From Caballeronia udeis (GTDB lineage: Bacteria > Pseudomonadota > Gammaproteobacteria > Burkholderiales > Burkholderiaceae), in the NCBI RefSeq assembly GCF_001544555.2, contig NZ_FCOK02000001.1, positions 266,795 to 330,794 on the forward strand: 64,000 bases of DNA. Direction: 5' to 3'. Positions 55,897 to 64,000 of the stretch are shown here, piece by piece. Each line of letters begins with the position of its first letter. The stretch's first letter is position 1. The position numbers and the translations under genes were made by a program. The notes under the pieces were generated by a model. It saw nothing but the letters and a program-made list of their open reading frames with translations. It ran no database searches and had not been told where the DNA came from.

Positions 55897-56970
55897 ATGA
55901 GCCCAAAACATCACAACCATCCCGCGCCAACGCCTTCAATCGCTGGCCGGGCAAAAGCCGAAATTTCTCCCGGCGCGCCGTGGATCACGGCGCTGGCAGG
56001 CGCTTGCGTGGCCGTCGCCGCGCTGGGCGGCTGCGGCAAAAAGACCGTCGAAACTCCGACTGATTCATCGGCCGCGGCCACCGCGGCGCCGAGCGCATAC
56101 CCCTTGCCGCGCGAATGGAACGACTCGGCCGCAAAGGCCGCGATGGCCCAAGACTCTGGCCCGAAGACCACTTACGTTTGCCTGTTCTCGTTTTCGGACG
56201 ACGCGCAGCTGGGCACCGATGCGCACCCAGTCGACCGGCCTCAAATTGGCATGAAAAAAATCTCGGCGACTCAAGAGTCGGTCGATGCGACAAGCGCGCA
56301 GAAGGCGCAGGAAATAATGGAGACCGCGGTCAACAAGTCTCTTCCAATTGGCCCCTGCACCGCCGACTTGGCCTCGGCGACGATCGACAAGTCGATCCCG
56401 CTCGCCAGCTACGCGGACTTGCAGAGCGGCTCGCAAATCGCCGTCCTTTATTACTTTTACGCCAAGGCCCCGTTGCCGGCTGCGGACCTCGCCCATTCAT
56501 TCGACACGGATTACCAGAACACGAGCGACGCTTTCAAGCGCGAGGACCTCCTCAAAAGCCTCACCCCTCGATACGGGGCCCAGCAAAAAACCGAAGCCGC
56601 CTTTCCTTATTTCAAAGTCCGGCTGATGGCTTCGCTCGGCCATTACAACGCGCAGACCAAATCGTTCCCGCTGCTTGGCTTGGGCGTCGACGGCAACTCC
56701 CGGCTCAGCATGAACGACAGCTCCGACTATGCGATCGTGCCCCGCGGCGACGCGCGCTTCAGTTCGATCGTCCCCGCGAACGAAGGCCAAGCGCGCTCGT
56801 TGGAGTCGAAGGTCAGCGCGAGCGGCCGAGACCGGCTGAGCGTGAATGTCGATTTGTATGTCAAGGCGGCTGACGCGGTGAGCTACGCGGCACGCAAAGA
56901 CATCGTCGCGAAGGTCGTCGCCGCCCATGTCACCGATGAAGCCGGAGGAACCATCGCGGATATCCAATGA
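55897..56970 (+). CDS. Predicted lipoprotein
   Basis: This 357-residue protein has an N-terminal hydrophilic segment, then PWITALAGACVAVAALGGCGKK with lipobox Cys. An Ala/Thr/Ser linker is followed by a folded part: TTYVCLFSFSDDAQLG, IAVLYYFYAKAPLPAADLAHSFDTDYQNTSDAFKREDLLKSLTPR and RLSVNVDLYVKAADAVSYAARK. I recall DUF4852-like proteins with similar stretches, but cannot assert it. A ribosome site is not evident, so the start is less certain. Fifth gene of the exported cluster. Confidence 0.78.
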   Translation: MSPKHHNHPAPTPSIAGRAKAEISPGAPWITALAGACVAVAALGGCGKKTVETPTDSSAAATAAPSAYPLPREWNDSAAKAAMAQDSGPKTTYVCLFSFSDDAQLGTDAHPVDRPQIGMKKISATQESVDATSAQKAQEIMETAVNKSLPIGPCTADLASATIDKSIPLASYADLQSGSQIAVLYYFYAKAPLPAADLAHSFDTDYQNTSDAFKREDLLKSLTPRYGAQQKTEAAFPYFKVRLMASLGHYNAQTKSFPLLGLGVDGNSRLSMNDSSDYAIVPRGDARFSSIVPANEGQARSLESKVSASGRDRLSVNVDLYVKAADAVSYAARKDIVAKVVAAHVTDEAGGTIADIQ

Positions 56971-57045
56971 CTCCCTTCCCCATTTCGCAGTGAACGGACG
57001 CTCTCGCGAGCGGCCCCTCGACAACATCATTCATTGGATACAAAC

Positions 57046-57438
57046 ATGTCAACGCAATCGAAACTCGCAAGCGACGAAACGCAAGCAAAGCGGGGCCGCG
57101 CCTTTGGCAAAGCCGCCGCCATCTGGTCTTTCCTGGTGTTCACGTCTATCCCCATCTTGAACCTTGTCTTCGGGACTGGACTCGTCCTCTGGTTCGGGAC
57201 GACGATCTACGGGCGGAGCGCTCGGATGGGCAAAGATTTCGCCTGGCTGTTCGCGGGCGCGGCTCTTTGCATGTTCGGCTTCGCTTTTCCCGCGATCGCT
57301 GAAACCTGGCATATGGGGTTCGGGACAGGCTGGGTTCTCGAAGTTGGACTGAACCTCTTCGTTTGCCTCTTCGTCGTCGGCGGACGGCTAGGGCACTTGT
57401 TCGCGGCTGACGCTCATTCGTCCAAAGCCGTTGCCTGA
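57046..57438 (+). CDS. Small inner-membrane protein
   Basis: This 130-residue protein has about three hydrophobic segments: AAAIWSFLVFTSIPILNLVFGTGLVLWF, FAWLFAGAALCMFGFAFPAI and WVLEVGLNLFVCLFVVGG. A positively charged N-terminus (ETQAKRGRAFGK) suggests cytoplasmic N-in topology. MSTQSK is used as start instead of an in-frame TTG at 57034. Function unknown; last gene of the cluster on this strand. Confidence 0.75.
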   Translation: MSTQSKLASDETQAKRGRAFGKAAAIWSFLVFTSIPILNLVFGTGLVLWFGTTIYGRSARMGKDFAWLFAGAALCMFGFAFPAIAETWHMGFGTGWVLEVGLNLFVCLFVVGGRLGHLFAADAHSSKAVA

Positions 57439-57656
57439 GTCGAGTTCGATTCGCGCAGCGCATTGAGCTCGAGAGAAACGGCTTGCTTATGGTTCGTTTG
57501 GCAAGCCGCTCGATCACACATGCGGCACCGAGATCACCTAGCCCGCCCCCGAAGAAGCTCACCCCGGATCAAAAGACGACGGTTGCGGTTGATTCAGAGG
57601 TTCGTCGGCCTTTGGCGATTGAAAACCGACACATCGCAATAAGGCGTACGCCCTCC

Positions 57657-58013
57657 TCATGCGGCATGCCGCCGTCGTCCTTGTCGGGCGAACCTGCGCA
57701 AGCGCCTCTTCAGCAGAACCTTGGCCCATCGCGCTTTCCGTCGCATCGTGGCCGCAAGGAGGCGAGTCGCCGACACTGCCCCGCGCCAGCGCGCCTTGCG
57801 CCGATCTTTCTTTCGCTGCTTCGCCACTGCCCTCCAATAATCCGAACGCTCCTCAGTCATTTCATCAAAGTCGCCAAACTCTATCGTTTCCGGGGGCTCG
57901 CCCCACGAATCTTCCGCCTGCCAGACGCCAGGCCAGTTCTCCCAATGCGCGCCATGGACGTCGCCTTGCGACGCCGCTTCGTCCACACAATTCGCTTTGA
58001 CCTTTTCAATCAT
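57657..58013 (-). CDS. Small basic protein paired with the coupling protein gene
   Basis: This 118-residue protein starts MIEKVKANCVDEAASQ after a good GGAGG. The first half is acidic with many Trp and Glu (HWENWPGVWQAEDSWGEPPETIEFGDFDEM). The second half is extremely Arg/Lys-rich (KKDRRKARWRGAVSATRLL...RRLRRFARQGRRRHAA), typical of nucleic-acid-binding tails. It follows the coupling protein gene by 79 bases on the same strand and may act with it. Function unknown. Confidence 0.6.
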   Translation of the reverse strand: MIEKVKANCVDEAASQGDVHGAHWENWPGVWQAEDSWGEPPETIEFGDFDEMTEERSDYWRAVAKQRKKDRRKARWRGAVSATRLLAATMRRKARWAKVLLKRRLRRFARQGRRRHAA

Positions 58014-58092
58014 GCCGCCTCCGTCGTTGAGCTCCGACGAGCCCTCATGCAAAGGGCGGCGTTCGCGTCGATCTCGGATGTTTTTCTCTTCA

Positions 58093-59922
58093 TTATCGTT
58101 GATCGGCCGTGTCGCCTGGCTCCGCCAGCAGCGCATCGGTATGCTCTTGCGCCAGAGCGACGCCAGTGGCGTCCGGCTCGGTCGCCGACTGCGCGCCCAC
58201 CACGTCCTGCGGCGTTCGCAACGTCCATTTCGCGGGCTTGAACGGGCGGCGTCGCCGCGGATACGCCACGAGCGGCCACACCAACTCGTGAGCATCGCCG
58301 TGCGTGAACACGATCATCTTCACGCCTTTGCGATCCCGGGTTCGGCCAAGGCGCGCTAGTTCGAAGGGGCTGTAAAGCGGCACGACCTCGCGAGAATACG
58401 AGACGCTGGCGGACTCGCCCGCGCCGGTGCGAGAGACCGACACGTTCCGCCGTTCATATTCGCGCGAGCCGAGCGCGCGGCAAAGGGATTCCGCCGTCTC
58501 GCCGGGCATAGTCTGGCCAATGATCAAGACGCCGCACATCGCGATCATCGCTTGCACGGCCTTCTCTCCATAGAGCTCGTCGAGCTGGGCGAAGTCTTGG
58601 CACGCCACGACACATCGCACCCCGCGCGAACGCCCGACTTCGAACAAGGGGCGCACGGGAAGCTTGCCCATCTGCGCGAACTCGTCCGCCAAAAACCAAA
58701 CCTTGCGGCTGTCGTCGTCCTCCATTTCGACACTGTTCACGAGCGCCGCGAAGACCCCGACCATCGCCGACACGTAGCTTTTCGTAAGTTCCTCGTAGGC
58801 CCCGTGGCCTTGGAGGATCAGTTGCTTGTGGCTCGAACGGCCCTCCGTCCACTCGACCATGCTGATCCGTCGGTCCTTCGGCGCATCTCCCCATGCGCTC
58901 GCCAAATCAAAAATCGACGAACAGAAGGCTGATAGGTTGATCAACACCCCGGTCGACGTCGCGGACGCTCGCTCGACCGCGCGGACCGCTTCCGGATGCC
59001 GCGCCTTCATGATCGCCAGCATGGGTTCTTGCGGCAACGCGACCAACTTGGCCAGATCGGCCCAGCCCCAGTCCTCGCCCATCGTCGCGTTCAAATGCGC
59101 GAGAAGGCCGACGAGCAGTTGGCGAGACGCGTTCGACCACATCGGGTCGTGGCTTTCACCAATGATCGCGGCAGCAAACCGGCGCATGTCCAACAGATTG
59201 CGCATGTCTTTGGCTATATCCCACGCCACGCTGCGCCGGTCCCACGGCGCCACAATTGACGGTTGCGGAAAGCGCGCGGTGAATTCGCTTTTTGGGTCGA
59301 AAATCAACGCTTGCTCGCCCGAGTCGACGATTTTCTTGATGAGCGGGCGCATGACGGTCGATTTGCCGGAGCCCACGCCCCCCACAAGAAAGGCGTGCCT
59401 CGTCCACATCTCCGCCGGCCAAGGAATGCCGGGGGCGATCTCATGATCCGGATTTTCTCGGGAAGCCTTCGCAAACTTCTTTCGAAGCGCCCTCGCCGCG
59501 TCCTCCCCTTCATGTCTTTCGCCGCCGCGCAAAAGCGTCAAGCCATTTTGCGGCGTCAACCAGCCCTTGGCGAACAGCGCAAAGGGAGCGGTGAACATTC
59601 CGAGCGCGCACGCTGCCCGCCACTCGATCTGCCCGCGTCCGCTGTCTCCGATCGCCTCCCAGAAGGTTGAATAGCGACGGGAAGCTTCCTCGAAAATCCC
59701 TGGCGCGGCCCAGTGCGCGGCCAGTTTCGCCCAATAAGACGCATGGGTTGACAGCGCGCCGTCGGGAATGGGAAGCCACGGGAGAGGCCTCCACAAAGCC
59801 CAGAGAGTCATGGCGCCCGCGATGGCGCCGGCCATCGCGCTTGCCCGCGCCCACCCTCCGACGTCTCGGGTTTTGATCGATGGAGCGACCCACGCCCGTT
59901 TCCCGCCGCCAATTTCTCCCAT
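58093..59922 (-). CDS. Type IV coupling protein (VirD4/TraD-like)
   Basis: This conjugation coupling ATPase has 609 residues. Two or three N-terminal helices (AMAGAIAGAMTLWALW and CALGMFTAPFALFAKGW) anchor it in the inner membrane. P-loop GGVGSGKSTVMR is at 181-192, and VWFLADEFAQMGKLPVRPL at about 395 is the TraG/VirD4 Walker B signature. The end is charged. It links a relaxosome to a type IV secretion channel. Neither relaxase nor channel genes are in the window, so the island is a mobilisable fragment or the rest lies to the right. GGAGG precedes the ATG at 59922. Confidence 0.9.
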   Translation of the reverse strand: MGEIGGGKRAWVAPSIKTRDVGGWARASAMAGAIAGAMTLWALWRPLPWLPIPDGALSTHASYWAKLAAHWAAPGIFEEASRRYSTFWEAIGDSGRGQIEWRAACALGMFTAPFALFAKGWLTPQNGLTLLRGGERHEGEDAARALRKKFAKASRENPDHEIAPGIPWPAEMWTRHAFLVGGVGSGKSTVMRPLIKKIVDSGEQALIFDPKSEFTARFPQPSIVAPWDRRSVAWDIAKDMRNLLDMRRFAAAIIGESHDPMWSNASRQLLVGLLAHLNATMGEDWGWADLAKLVALPQEPMLAIMKARHPEAVRAVERASATSTGVLINLSAFCSSIFDLASAWGDAPKDRRISMVEWTEGRSSHKQLILQGHGAYEELTKSYVSAMVGVFAALVNSVEMEDDDSRKVWFLADEFAQMGKLPVRPLFEVGRSRGVRCVVACQDFAQLDELYGEKAVQAMIAMCGVLIIGQTMPGETAESLCRALGSREYERRNVSVSRTGAGESASVSYSREVVPLYSPFELARLGRTRDRKGVKMIVFTHGDAHELVWPLVAYPRRRRPFKPAKWTLRTPQDVVGAQSATEPDATGVALAQEHTDALLAEPGDTADQR

Positions 59923-60119
59923 TTCCGCCTCCGCCAAAAAGAGCAAGGGCGGCGCTCAGTGCAGATTTGGACACTGCGCAGACGATTGGCAATAAAAGCC
60001 GCACGTCGGCGCCAGTTGGCAATTCCTCCCGATTTAGTGATTCTGCCGCCCCAAAGAGCAGACCCGCACGGCGTGACACGCACGCTGGACGGCCCAACGC
60101 TCCCGTTCTCTGAGGCTTC

Positions 60120-60824
60120 ATGGATCCTATTGCGACAAACCTAGAAATTTGCTTTGCCTTTTATAAGCTCCACCGCGACGGCCGCCTCGGCGTGCTCGAA
60201 GGCTATGCCGCGCGTTATATACACGGCACTTCATTCGCCGAGCCAGCGGACCTTGTGCAAGAAGCTCTAACGCGGGCGCTTGAAGGTTCGCGCCAATGGC
60301 CCCTTCGCGCCTCGTTCGTCGTCTTCATGTGTTTGGCGATGCGCTCGATCGCGGAGAGCGACCGAAACCGAAACGGCCAAGAGTTGAGCCGCTCGCGGTC
60401 CATTGACGACGAGGACGCCCCGTCGGACATTGTGCCCAACGCGCCCTCGTTGTCCCCTGAAGAAATGCTCGGCCTCATGCAACAGTTGCGGGCGGCCGCG
60501 GAAGCGGTCAATTTGGCGCGCAAATCGCTCGGCGAAGACGATGCCCCTGCCAACAACGTCATCGACGGGCTTCTGCAAGGAATGGCTCCCCGCGAGATTC
60601 GCGAGCAGTGGACGATGAGCGCGCGCACGTTCGATTCGGCTCGCCACCGAGCCGCCCGCACGCTTCGAGACGCGACGGATCGGGTTTTGTCGGAACGAAA
60701 CGCTCGCGGAGCAGCGCGAAACAGCGCCTCCGCCCAATGTGGCCGCAACCCGGAGCAAGTGGATCAAACACCAAATATAAGTTCGCGCACCCCTAAGCCA
60801 CGTCCGGCCCGACGAAGAATGTGA
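60120..60824 (+). CDS. Sigma-70 family (ECF-like) regulator
   Basis: This 234-residue protein has a region 2-like helix set (FAFYKLHRDGRLGVLEGYAARYIHGTSFAEPADLVQEALTRALEG), a variable middle with LSPEEMLGLMQQ, and a region 4-like helix-turn-helix (NVIDGLLQGMAPREIREQWTMSARTFDSARHRAARTLRDATD). The tail is Arg/Ser-rich. It is divergent from the coupling protein gene (198 bases apart) and could control transfer genes. The DNA-contacting helices are diverged, so sigma activity is uncertain. A perfect terminator follows. Confidence 0.65.
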   Translation: MDPIATNLEICFAFYKLHRDGRLGVLEGYAARYIHGTSFAEPADLVQEALTRALEGSRQWPLRASFVVFMCLAMRSIAESDRNRNGQELSRSRSIDDEDAPSDIVPNAPSLSPEEMLGLMQQLRAAAEAVNLARKSLGEDDAPANNVIDGLLQGMAPREIREQWTMSARTFDSARHRAARTLRDATDRVLSERNARGAARNSASAQCGRNPEQVDQTPNISSRTPKPRPARRRM

Positions 60825-60858
60825 TCAGGCCTAGCGGGGCAAATCCTGTTCGCTAGCT

Positions 60859-60888
60859 AGCGGGCATGCCTTGATCGGCATGCCCGCT
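60859..60888 (+). terminator. Rho-independent terminator after the sigma-like gene
   Basis: AGCGGGCATGCC and GGCATGCCCGCT form a 12-bp perfect stem with a six-base loop, then TTTTA. It is 35 bases after the sigma-like stop. Confidence 0.9.
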
Positions 60889-61093
60889 TTTAGCCATCCT
60901 GCCGCCGCTCTCGCAGGCGGAATGAATGACTAGCCGTGCGCGGAATTGAGGCCGAATTCCCTCGCTTATCGGACCGCTTCCTTTGGCCGCGACGGCATAA
61001 ACTTTCTCTGCCGCAATTCGCGACCAAGGCTATTCGGGCGGCCAACGCCGCGAAGAACGCCACCTAATAAAACAATCGACTGAGAGAGACACC

Positions 61094-62035
61094 TTGATAA
61101 AGAACATAGCGAGAATCAAAAAATTCGGGGTGTTTGAAGACTACACAAAGCCAGCGGCACACAACGACTTCCAGGCAATCAACATCATTTACGGCTGGAA
61201 TTACTCGGGGAAAACAACACTGTCAAGGTTGTTCCAGTCGTTGGAGGCGAGGTCGATTCATCCGGATTACACCGCAGCCCAGTTCTCGATGAACGACGAA
61301 AACGGCGCGCAAATCGACCAATCCAATTTGGGCAACTATGGAGGGACCGCGCGAGTTTTTAACTCGGAGTTCATTGAGAAAAACATTAGCTGGGATGGCG
61401 CGACTTTTCACCCTATTTTGCTGCTGGGTGAGGACACCATTGAAGCGCAGAAAACAATCGCCGCAAACTCCGAACTCATTGCTCGTTGCCGAACCGCCTA
61501 TGCGAAACATCGAAAGTTCGCGGAAGCCGCTGAACAACGAATGAACGCCGATAGGACCGCGGAGGCGAAACGTATCAAGGTCAACCTATCCTTGGTCGAA
61601 GCTTTCACCGCCACGCATCTTAATGCGCTATTGGCTGGCTTGGACGCCAGCTCTGCGCCTGGCGCGCAGCTGCGGGACGAAGAGTTGTCGACATGCTTGA
61701 AACAAGCGCTGGCATCCGACAAGGACAAGCTGGACCCTGTGCCGCGGGTGCGCCTGCAACCGACCGTTCTCCGCGCGCTGGCGCAATGCAAGCCCCTTCT
61801 GAGCAAGGTGCCGCAGCTATCCAGCACCATCGAATATTTGCGCGACCATCCAACCGTGGCGAATTGGGTCGAACAGGGACTGCATTTGCACGAAGCCGCC
61901 GAAACGTGCGAATTCTGCGGAAGCGAATTGACCCGACAACGCGTGGACGCGCTGCACGCTCATTTCTCAAAAGATCTTCTTCAGTTCAAAACGCAATTGA
62001 CGCAAAAAACTGGGAAAGCTACCTGCGATTCCTGA
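61094..62035 (+). pseudogene. AAA_13 (RloC/PrrC-like) ATPase, truncated
   Basis: The 313-residue remnant keeps the N-terminal ATPase half: P-loop GWNYSGKTTLSRLF (residues 34-47), RVFNSEFIEKNISWDGATFHPILLLG, a coiled-coil-like middle and CEFCGSEL, a zinc-hook-type CxxC near residue 272. The signature, Walker B and any C-terminal nuclease domain are missing because the frame ends shortly after the hook at a junction with unrelated sequence. In RloC and PrrC such ATPases control an anticodon nuclease; whether this gene had one cannot be told. A TTG start at 61094 is used. Confidence 0.75.
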
Positions 62036-62634
62036 TCGATCGGATCGAAGCGGTGGGAATTCTAGTCATGCGGTCCGGAATAGTGGGAAATAACACCCAT
62101 AGGCCGCTTTCGGTTGATGAATTTCGAGGCTTCGTTGTCGCAGATCCCTATGCCCCCGTCATTTTTATCAACGGCAAAGACGCGCGCGCTGCACAGATCT
62201 TCACTCTGATTCATGAGTTAGCCCATATTTGGTTAGGTGCCAGCGGCGTCTCTAATGAGAGGCTTGGAGATACGCATCATCGCGATGCCGATGTGGAAAA
62301 GATTTGCAACGCTACTGCTGCCGAGTTCTTGGTTCCGGCCTCTGAGCTTCGCACCCGCTGGAAGGGGGATATTGACTTCTCCACACAAGTCCGAGATCTC
62401 ACACGTGTCTTCAAGGTCAGCGGCGTTGTAATAGCTCGACGCGCTACTGAGCTTAAGCTTGTAAGTTGGGAGGAGTTTTTTGCGTTTTATCAGCGAGAAC
62501 GAGAAGCGTGGGCGACTACAACGAAGAAAGCTTCTTTGTCCGACACGCCTACTTTCTGGGCGCGAACGATCCGTACAAATCCCTTAGGACCACCCTCAAG
62601 GCTGAGATCGACGAGGACGCATGGGCTACGCTGA
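62003..62634 (+). pseudogene. ImmA/IrrE metallo-endopeptidase, N- and C-truncated
   Basis: The peptidase domain is intact: FRGFVVADPYAPVIFINGKDARAAQIFTLIHELAHIWLG with the HELAH zinc motif, and later CNATAAEFLVPASELRTRW and LTRVFKVSGVVIARRATELKLVSWEEFF. The N-terminal XRE domain of the full-length protein is missing and no start codon with a ribosome site is present, since the sense begins at the junction with the ATPase fragment (NWESYLRFLIDRI). The C-terminal tail is replaced after REREAWATTTKK by a frameshifted junction. The original protein was probably the antitoxin or regulator of a toxin or mobile element. Confidence 0.78.
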
Positions 62635-62744
62635 ACAGCGACATATCGCGACCGTTCGACAAGCCGAAGTCAGGACGCATCGCGGTGAAGGTAATCAATC
62701 ACCTGGGGGATGAGGTCATGAAGGTGTTCCGGATCGAAGCATAA
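62514..62744 (+). pseudogene. C-terminal fragment of a Mod-type DNA methyltransferase
   Basis: The remnant reads FFVRHAYFLGANDPYKSLRTTLKAEIDEDAWATLNSD, then SRPFDKPKSGRIAVKVINHLGDEVMKVFRIEA and a stop. This resembles the extreme C-terminus of site-specific adenine DNA methyltransferases of the COG2189 Mod kind, where a GRIAVKVINHxGDEVMKV tail is usual. The methyltransferase catalytic motifs are absent, so only the tail survives, fused out of frame to the ImmA/IrrE fragment. It would have been part of a modification system. The attribution is from remembered similarity. Confidence 0.55.
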
Positions 62745-62761
62745 AGGCCAAGGAGCAATTC

Positions 62762-62995
62762 ATGTTCGTCGATCCGACTTCGCTAAACGTTGCGCAACTG
62801 ACGTCGTTTTCTGGGACGCTAAACATCAGTCCGTCCCAGAGTTCCTATGAACGCAAGAAATCAGCGTTTGCGCAACCGGGAACGAGGATCACAAAGAAGT
62901 TGACCCGTTCTCACTCCGAATCCGGGTTCGTCGAAGTCAAGGCGCGCTCCGTGGCTTTTGCGAAGAATGCTGTGAAAATCCGGCCTATCGACTAA
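62762..62995 (+). CDS. Small ORF with good ribosome site, possibly a truncated gene
   Basis: This 77-codon frame starts after AAGGAG at a proper ATG, MFVDPTSLNVAQLTSFSGTLNIS, and ends RSVAFAKNAVKIRPID. The start and the charged tail look like parts of different proteins, and its neighbours on both sides are truncated, so it may be another deletion fusion. No family was recognised. Confidence 0.4.
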   Translation: MFVDPTSLNVAQLTSFSGTLNISPSQSSYERKKSAFAQPGTRITKKLTRSHSESGFVEVKARSVAFAKNAVKIRPID

Positions 62996-63013
62996 TCGAA
63001 AGAAGGTAACCGT

Positions 63014-63731
63014 ATGGACTTTCGCATCGCCGACACTTTCACCGACAGCCTTGCCCGGCTGACCGGCGAGGAGCACTTCCCATCAGATTCGCGTCCAAGC
63101 CGATCGTCTGCTGGGGCCGGAAGTGTCAGACGTGGACGGCAACACCGAGGATCGGCGTGGTGCCGTGTCGGTGTTCAATGGCCCGGAGCCCGTGATCGGT
63201 CTCTTCGGCGATGAAGAGCAGGAGATCTGCGCCGTGGCGGATTGGTTGCGAGCGCGGATCGCAGAAGGCATGTCTGCGCGCGGTATCGGCCTCTTTGTGC
63301 GCTCGGATGCTCTGGTAGGGCGTGCGCAGGCCGCTGCCAATCGTGCAGCCTTGGGGTATACGGTACTGGATGGCAGACTGGCCGCGATCACCGCGATGCC
63401 TGGAGCAGCGCCCGACGCGCTAAACATCTGCACGATGCACTTAGCCAAGGGGCTGGAATTCCAGGCTGTTGCAGTAATGGCCTGTGACGATGACGTTTTG
63501 CCGCTGCAGGAGCGTGTCGAATCCGTGGCCGACAAGGCTGACCTGAAAGAGGTCTACGACACAGAGCGGCATCTGCTGTATGTAGCGTGCACGCGGGCCC
63601 GTGATCGGTTGCTCGTCACGGGCGTCGAGCCCGGGTCGGAGTTTCTGGAAGACATGCAGGACATCGCGCAAGCTTCATCGGATATTCCTTCCCCCCTCCT
63701 CTCTCGGCCTCGCCTGCACTTATTACGGTAG
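63014..63731 (+). pseudogene. UvrD-like helicase with large internal deletion
   Basis: The N-terminal 20 residues MDFRIADTFTDSLARLTGEE, after a ribosome site, match the start of a helicase family with a RelE-like N-domain. The sense then jumps, with a frame change near 63075-63083, to HQIRVQADRLLGPEVSDVDGN and on to the superfamily I C-terminal domain: GIGLFVRSDA, ICTMHLAKGLEFQAVAVMACDDDVLPL and ERHLLYVACTRARDRLLVTGVEPG. About 400 codons, including the ATPase motifs, are missing. Only the N-terminus and C-terminal motifs V-VI remain. Function lost. Confidence 0.75.
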
Positions 63732-63851
63732 TGTTTTCGCGACAGCACGATGCCCGCGAGGCGGTGTCTCGGATTTTGTGTCAGCGGGTTTTCGTTTAAG
63801 CCGGCGACATCCGATCTTCAAACTGGGGAGCAGCAACATTTGCGCAAAAGT

Positions 63852-63887
63852 CGCGGTTTCCTTCGAAGAGCAGCGCAGGAAACCGCG
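63852..63887. terminator. Hairpin after the helicase fragment
   Basis: CGCGGTTTCCT and AGGAAACCGCG form an 11-bp stem with a 14-base loop, followed by GCTTTT. It may terminate the cluster or belong to mobile-element remains. Confidence 0.55.
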
Positions 63888-63923
63888 GCTTTTGTCACCT
63901 AACCATCTAGTCCCGCCACCCCC

Positions 63924-64000
63924 GAGCCTGTCCAAAATTTTGTGTGTAAGGCATAACATGTCGCAAAGGAGCATGTATGCCACGCAAACCGAAGGCGGCC
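63924..64000 (+). mobile_element. Left end of an IS256-like insertion sequence (runs off window)
   Basis: GAGCCTGTCCAAAATTTTGT resembles the terminal inverted repeat of IS256-family elements. It is followed after about 35 bases by AAGGAG and an ATG opening a typical MPRKPKAA transposase start at 63977. The element continues beyond the window, so its length and family cannot be confirmed. It has inserted next to the decayed helicase. Confidence 0.5.
63977..64000 (+). CDS. Transposase, first eight codons (partial)
   Basis: The frame MPRKPKAA begins after AAGGAG and leaves the window after eight codons. The start fits IS256-type mutator transposases, but eight residues cannot identify the family. 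Confidence 0.35.

Overview
The window is a Burkholderiaceae chromosome, most like Paraburkholderia or Caballeronia. The evidence is high GC content, beta-proteobacterial housekeeping proteins, and the gene order recA-recX-DUF2889-sucC-sucD-TerC-pilin-PglL-moaC together with the pgk-pyk-fba-purC-purE-purK-sua5 run. The genus is inferred from gene content and order, not from a database search.

Positions 1-10000 are accessory metabolism. There are two histone-deacetylase/acetylpolyamine-amidohydrolase-fold enzymes, two MFS carriers, a porin, an M20-type N-carbamoyl amino acid hydrolase, a MoaF-like protein, and LuxR- and LysR-type regulators. Each regulator has a conspicuous palindrome or dyad next to it. 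Positions 10000-15000 carry dacB, a GDSL lipoprotein and a DUF234-type ATPase with palindromes upstream. Positions 15000-31400 are core: sua5, purKEC, fba, pyk, pgk, azlCD, ilvE, waaF and a YheT hydrolase. Positions 31500-46500 continue the core: moaC, a PglL/Wzy-type ligase next to a type IV pilin, TerC, sucDC, DUF2889, an unusually long recX, recA with a LexA box, a two-component system and a large MHS-type transporter.

At 46577 a tRNA-Met(CAU) gene is followed at once by a tyrosine integrase, which marks the left edge of a genomic island that runs past the right end of the window; no second copy of the tRNA 3' end was seen. The island holds a DUF6119 (TIGR04141) protein beside a badly decayed HNH endonuclease gene and an AraC regulator. 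Next comes an XRE repressor divergent from a co-directional set of mostly exported proteins, including a CAP-domain lipoprotein. After these come a type IV coupling protein with a small basic partner and a divergent sigma-like gene. The far end (61.1-63.7 kb) is a graveyard of defence-type genes: an AAA_13/RloC-like ATPase cut short, an ImmA/IrrE peptidase lacking both ends, the tail of a Mod-type DNA methyltransferase, and a UvrD-like helicase with a large internal deletion. An IS256-like element begins at the window edge.

The most unusual signals are the DUF6119/HNH pair, the decayed defence cluster, the recX extension with a repeated ERSSDR motif, the 21-bp perfect palindrome by the DUF234 ATPase, the 18-bp palindrome by the LuxR gene, and an 8-bp tandem repeat between the MHS carrier and its LysR neighbour.
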